From positions 1 through 49,225 of the IMG/VR virus record IMGVR_UViG_3300009008_000063: DNA of 49,225 nucleotides, one strand, 5' to 3'. Made by a program: the position numbers and the translations under genes. Numbering within the stretch: the stretch's first letter is position 1; each line of letters begins with the position of its first letter. Positions 46,801-49,225 of the stretch are shown here, in pieces. The DNA is from a virus. The notes under the pieces are model-generated. The model did not search any database. It saw only the letters and a list, made by a program, of their open reading frames with translations, and had not been told where the DNA came from.

Positions 46801-47782
46801 ATTGAATTTCATTACCAAATTCATCTGTAAAAGGTATAGTATTTCCTGTTCCATCTAAACCATATCCTAAACTTCTTAATTGATCTTCTAAACCTCCTTC
46901 AGGACTATAATACTCTTCTCTTAATTGGTCTCTATACTGATCTTTATATTGATCTGTTAAATATCTATTAAATTTTCTATTATCTCGTTCTCTTTTTCTT
47001 ATAGCTCTTTGTTTTGGTGAAAAATATCCACGTTGTGCTGTAGGTATATAGCCACCATATCTTGCCATTGGCATTTGTGGTTGTTGAATTTGCCCTCCTT
47101 GTTGAGCTTGAGGTAACAAACTATTAGGGTCAATATTATTCATTTGAAGATAAGGCATTGCTATATCAGGAATTCCTTGTTTAAATCCTTTTGTTGATTC
47201 TTGAATTAATGCCAATTGACCTAATTTATTTACATAATTTCCTATCATTAACTCAGCAGTCGTATTAGAAATATCATCAGTGGAATTATCTAATAATGTT
47301 TTCTTATATTCATTTAAATTATATTTTTTTGCAATACTAGCAGGTGTATGACCTTTTTTATGATTTTTTATACCAAATTCTAATAATGCATCAGGATCAG
47401 TAATTTTCATACCTTTTTCACCTTTTTTACCTGTTTTATAATCAGAATAAATAAATGAACCTTCTGGTAAATCTAAAGGAGTCCCCCCTTGAGCATGTCT
47501 TTTACCACCAATAATATATGTTTCTGGAATACCATCTCCCATAGAAGGATGACTAGTTAAACCCATACCTCCGTCACTACCGTTAAGATTAGTTACAGCA
47601 ACTTCACCTTTTTCAGCTTCAATATTTGCATCATCTCTTTTAACAGGTTTTAATGTGCGTGAAATATCTTGTTCATGTGTTCCTAAATTATTTAAATTTT
47701 GTGCATTAAAAAACATATTACCACCTGGAACTTCTGCTCCATGTGATGCTCTTGGTGTTCTTTTAATTCTAACTTTTGGCAT
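43808..47782 (-). CDS. Virion protein with polyproline run, 1324 aa
   Basis: The N-terminal 170 residues have a pattern I associate with crAss-like virion proteins upstream of the polymerase genes: Gly-rich start, EAEKGEVAVTNL, then GGKRHAQGGTPLDLPEGSF and DPDALLEFG. Low-complexity Arg/Asp/Tyr-rich sequence fills about 250-510. A run of 15 prolines occupies 515-529. A globular region follows (FEGIGGGYNASRQGAYGLSN near 550; similar to lysozyme-like or transglycosylase-like openings, but no catalytic motif can be confirmed). Arg/Asn-rich disordered stretches continue to the end (PQPYDYDWRYNQRS). The gene ends 47 bases before the 1107-aa gene. A structural or cargo role is likely; an embedded peptidoglycan-degrading domain is only a possibility. 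Confidence 0.65.
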   Translation of the reverse strand: MPKVRIKRTPRASHGAEVPGGNMFFNAQNLNNLGTHEQDISRTLKPVKRDDANIEAEKGEVAVTNLNGSDGGMGLTSHPSMGDGIPETYIIGGKRHAQGGTPLDLPEGSFIYSDYKTGKKGEKGMKITDPDALLEFGIKNHKKGHTPASIAKKYNLNEYKKTLLDNSTDDISNTTAELMIGNYVNKLGQLALIQESTKGFKQGIPDIAMPYLQMNNIDPNSLLPQAQQGGQIQQPQMPMARYGGYIPTAQRGYFSPKQRAIRKRERDNRKFNRYLTDQYKDQYRDQLREEYYSPEGGLEDQLRSLGYGLDGTGNTIPFTDEFGNEIQFTGDPATTNYEDIYDDRLKHFLSTKEGRKIKRDYRSNMREGMDKERDMWTRYGIDERPTPGYDIVDGRRIYDYNEYFDKTQDDPKDQRFGLEGSYEDIRSEWDEARNERGSSWKDPLNQVKDKVRNPKSWRNRRRQGYLDALERLGVEDEREIQSVNSTSFIKDKDGNWRATGGYDYAKPEEEDPNNPPPPPPPPPPPPPPPGDDEDYSYLRPSINEILDFEGIGGGYNASRQGAYGLSNLGANRYTNLDPTDADYLDESSATYREDLVNRIIRDYAPSISGFSKEVQPAMLDYGYSSGNDPRIYMLDQYLKSQGNTTGLAGRADYKDAMDNYGWTDNDLKQQFETEYGKYSDAISNLSPEEQTKLMNDARLFYYDNIDRIDNPDYPGDNTLPETLPNPARDAVWYKRPFYQRQGGSTRRYQVPPGQVTQENDTMNWLNAGSKYRPAVGGDAYNRPIREIAPASGPNYYDQPYFPNYDNVDDIYESNIGTRRDRRRYRNATDLMYLGDRERKQRRGERILDNPRLQSLDINPNIDENLYRALELYSKGRYDKSDDLLNKVDWDQVDSVLEEFRQGGSIRMLQEPPGEIGPDDMVTAFGTHKGLYWDENTDQREKITSERQFQTQMKHSEYLEFQKLIDEFHKEKKNLVDNYWDKSPNMKSSGKGRYINPDKIPQSYYDALTKLVKFTDDKGIEIPDLRGANEQGKPIGTDNLFGISHRAFDVANLKEIPDPKEEPKTPEETPKENPDPIIPGSAIYYETLEGFPNPNDPLRRWRWPWKQRRDLALSTPLIGEPTLKSKDYEANEQLAQQNTALDAVKAFGKNTTLGGVFPNLREQSKIDSNIANYNVDILNRFSDANATRMNQASMFNTRELNDYFADQNTIKDNYWKRINRALDTSAQLRSSDMANEIDFSLMSTDQFDIRDRAINYNRTSKSFSSDSSFDWDGYRGMNEDQRKAYKDEYELKKLMRDLNQPNINVRNRRRYPQPYDYDWRYNQRS

Positions 47783-47792
47783 AACTATTTTT

Positions 47793-49225
47793 TTAATAAT
47801 TTAATATTTCTACTTCACCACCCATAGAAATAAATTTTCTTAATTCCTCTTCAGACATCTCAATTTCATCTCCTACTTGTGCGCCTAATTGAGCATATGT
47901 AGCTGCATTACTTAAACTATGAGTTCCTTGACCAATATGAGGTATAAATTCTCCAAAATTGTTTGGATCAGTTTGACCTCGTGTAAAAGGTTCTTCCATA
48001 TGTCTATTTACTAACGCTTGTCTATATTGATGATCTGGAATTTGTCCCATAGTTGATCCAGCATGTTTAGATCTTAAATATGCATTATCTTCACCTGTAA
48101 AACTTGCAATCATTCCTAAACTTCTTGTAGGATCATCTAAAAATTGATCTTTCATAAATGAACCAACAGCTTTAGCACCCATTCCAAATTTACTTTTATT
48201 TCGTGGATCACCTTCTAATGTCATATCTCCTGCGTATGTTTCTTTATCTTCTTTAACCATTGGATCAAAATTTGGATCATACTGATCACTAGTAGGATCT
48301 AATCTTGGATCATTCATATCATAATATTCCCACGGATCAAATTCTGATGTTAAATCAGGTGATTTATATTCTCCAGTACCATATCCAACATCACCTTCTT
48401 CTAAAGCAGATACTTGTCTAGTATAAGCATCTCCTTTTTTATTAACACCTGATACTGTTTTTGTTTTAAAATCAGGCATTTGTTCTACTGTATTAAAATA
48501 TTCTTTTGTATAATCAATATCTGCTTGCTTTCTAGTAAATTTAGAACTTGGATCAATTTTTAAATCAAAATTTGATTGTGTATATTCTTCATCAGTTTCT
48601 GGATTAATATCTGTATCATATATATTTTTTTCTTCATTTAAGTATCCCCAACTATAAGGATTTTTTGATTTTTTATAATTTTTATAACTTAACCCGCTAT
48701 TTTTAAAGTCTTGTCTTTTCTTTTTCCAGCCATCCCACCAGCCTCCTTGTGCTTTCATTAATTCTCCACCATCTTCATAAACATTACCTCCACATTCAAA
48801 ACAAGGTTCTCCACCATCTTTTCTTAAATTAAAATTATCTTTAAGAATTCCAGATTCATCATATTCAACTGCATTAGGATCTCTAGTAATAACTCCTTTA
48901 TTATACAATCTTTCTGGAGTCCATCCTTCTTTATGTACAAACTTTCCAGAATTAGGTTTTAGATGAAATCTATCTGTCCCTTGTCTAGTTTCCCACATCT
49001 TTAATCGTGCTTGTGCTTCAGGACTCATCCATTGATAAGCACCAGGATAAAAGAAAACTGAATCTCCTGTAGTAGGCTTTAACCATTCAGGACCAAATCC
49101 TATTACAGTATTAGGATCAGTTAATACTTCATTTTTATTTTTAATATATGATTTAAATCCATCACTATTTATAAGATCTTGCCAATAATCATCTTGTACA
49201 GCCGTTTCTATTGAAGAATTATATA
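47793..49225 (-). CDS. Virion protein, partial (start beyond right edge)
   Basis: The frame is open from the right edge (49225) to the TAA at 47793: 476 visible residues. An internal ATG at 49028 exists, but the reading frame upstream of it continues without a stop (visible there: TAVQDDYWQDL, TVIGFGPEWLKPTTGDSVF), so the true start is outside the window. The protein is rich in Asp, Lys, Tyr and Gly, with a Cys pair in a Gly-rich loop (GGEPCFECGGNVYEDGGEL), and ends with an acidic helix and EVEILNY. It resembles the 1324-aa neighbour in style (Gly-rich blocks, charged low complexity). The gene ends ten bases before that gene. A virion role is inferred from position. Confidence 0.65.
   Translation of the reverse strand, partial: YNSSIETAVQDDYWQDLINSDGFKSYIKNKNEVLTDPNTVIGFGPEWLKPTTGDSVFFYPGAYQWMSPEAQARLKMWETRQGTDRFHLKPNSGKFVHKEGWTPERLYNKGVITRDPNAVEYDESGILKDNFNLRKDGGEPCFECGGNVYEDGGELMKAQGGWWDGWKKKRQDFKNSGLSYKNYKKSKNPYSWGYLNEEKNIYDTDINPETDEEYTQSNFDLKIDPSSKFTRKQADIDYTKEYFNTVEQMPDFKTKTVSGVNKKGDAYTRQVSALEEGDVGYGTGEYKSPDLTSEFDPWEYYDMNDPRLDPTSDQYDPNFDPMVKEDKETYAGDMTLEGDPRNKSKFGMGAKAVGSFMKDQFLDDPTRSLGMIASFTGEDNAYLRSKHAGSTMGQIPDHQYRQALVNRHMEEPFTRGQTDPNNFGEFIPHIGQGTHSLSNAATYAQLGAQVGDEIEMSEEELRKFISMGGEVEILNY

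Noticed and set aside
49026-49028. ATG as the start of the rightmost gene
   Set aside because: The same frame continues upstream without a stop to the window edge with protein-like sequence, so the gene is partial.
1-49225. tRNA genes, CRISPR arrays, insertion sequences, integrase or attachment sites
   Set aside because: Gaps between genes are small and already accounted for; no cloverleaf, spaced repeat array or transposase/integrase motif was seen.

Overview
The window looks like about half of the genome of a crAss-like phage (order Crassvirales, infecting Bacteroidota). The evidence is: very AT-rich DNA; start codons preceded by A-rich leaders instead of Shine-Dalgarno sequences; a replication block of small genes on one strand facing a block of giant virion genes on the other; and a 4116-residue protein carrying a single-chain RNA polymerase core (active-site motif DFDVD) of the kind packaged in crAss-like virions. 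No cellular genes, tRNAs, rRNAs, insertion sequences or CRISPR arrays were seen. The family assignment is inference from these traits, not from a database search.

Layout. Positions 1-792 (minus strand) hold a small lysis-type cassette: a holin-like protein, an inner-membrane spanin-like protein, and an overlapping exported coiled-coil protein that runs off the left edge. From 830 to 15366 (plus strand) lies the replication and recombination block: a DnaA domain IV-like protein, a DnaB-type helicase, a Sak4/RecA-like ATPase, a probable single-strand-binding protein, a Toprim primase, a RuvC-like resolvase, two tandem paralogues of unknown function, a PD-(D/E)XK nuclease, a family B DNA polymerase, a DUF932-like protein and several unknowns. 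Four hairpin-plus-T-run terminators divide it. From 49225 down to 15488 (minus strand) lies the late virion block. It holds two proteins with a crAss-type virion protein look (one cut by the right edge), two large cargo-like proteins (1107 and 1589 aa), the 4116-aa virion RNA polymerase, a 2477-aa multidomain protein and a small SET-domain protein. The two blocks converge at about 15.4 kb.

How the genes fit together. By analogy with phage phi14:2, the giant RNA polymerase should be packaged, ejected with the DNA and used to transcribe the early plus-strand genes; the replisome genes then copy the genome and the minus-strand genes build virions and lyse the cell. The most interesting part is the polymerase itself. 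Ahead of the catalytic core it carries a PD-(D/E)XK nuclease-like domain, a 2H phosphoesterase-like domain, a NADAR-like domain and a zincin (HEAWH) domain, and a Rossmann/SLOG-like segment lies after the active site. The neighbouring 2477-aa protein has its own zincin (HEFSH) and a degenerate ADP-ribosyltransferase-like N-terminus. This is the layout of phage 'polyvalent proteins': enzymes against nucleotide-signalling or ADP-ribosylation defences may be delivered into the cell physically joined to the RNA polymerase and perhaps released by the built-in proteases. That role is inference.
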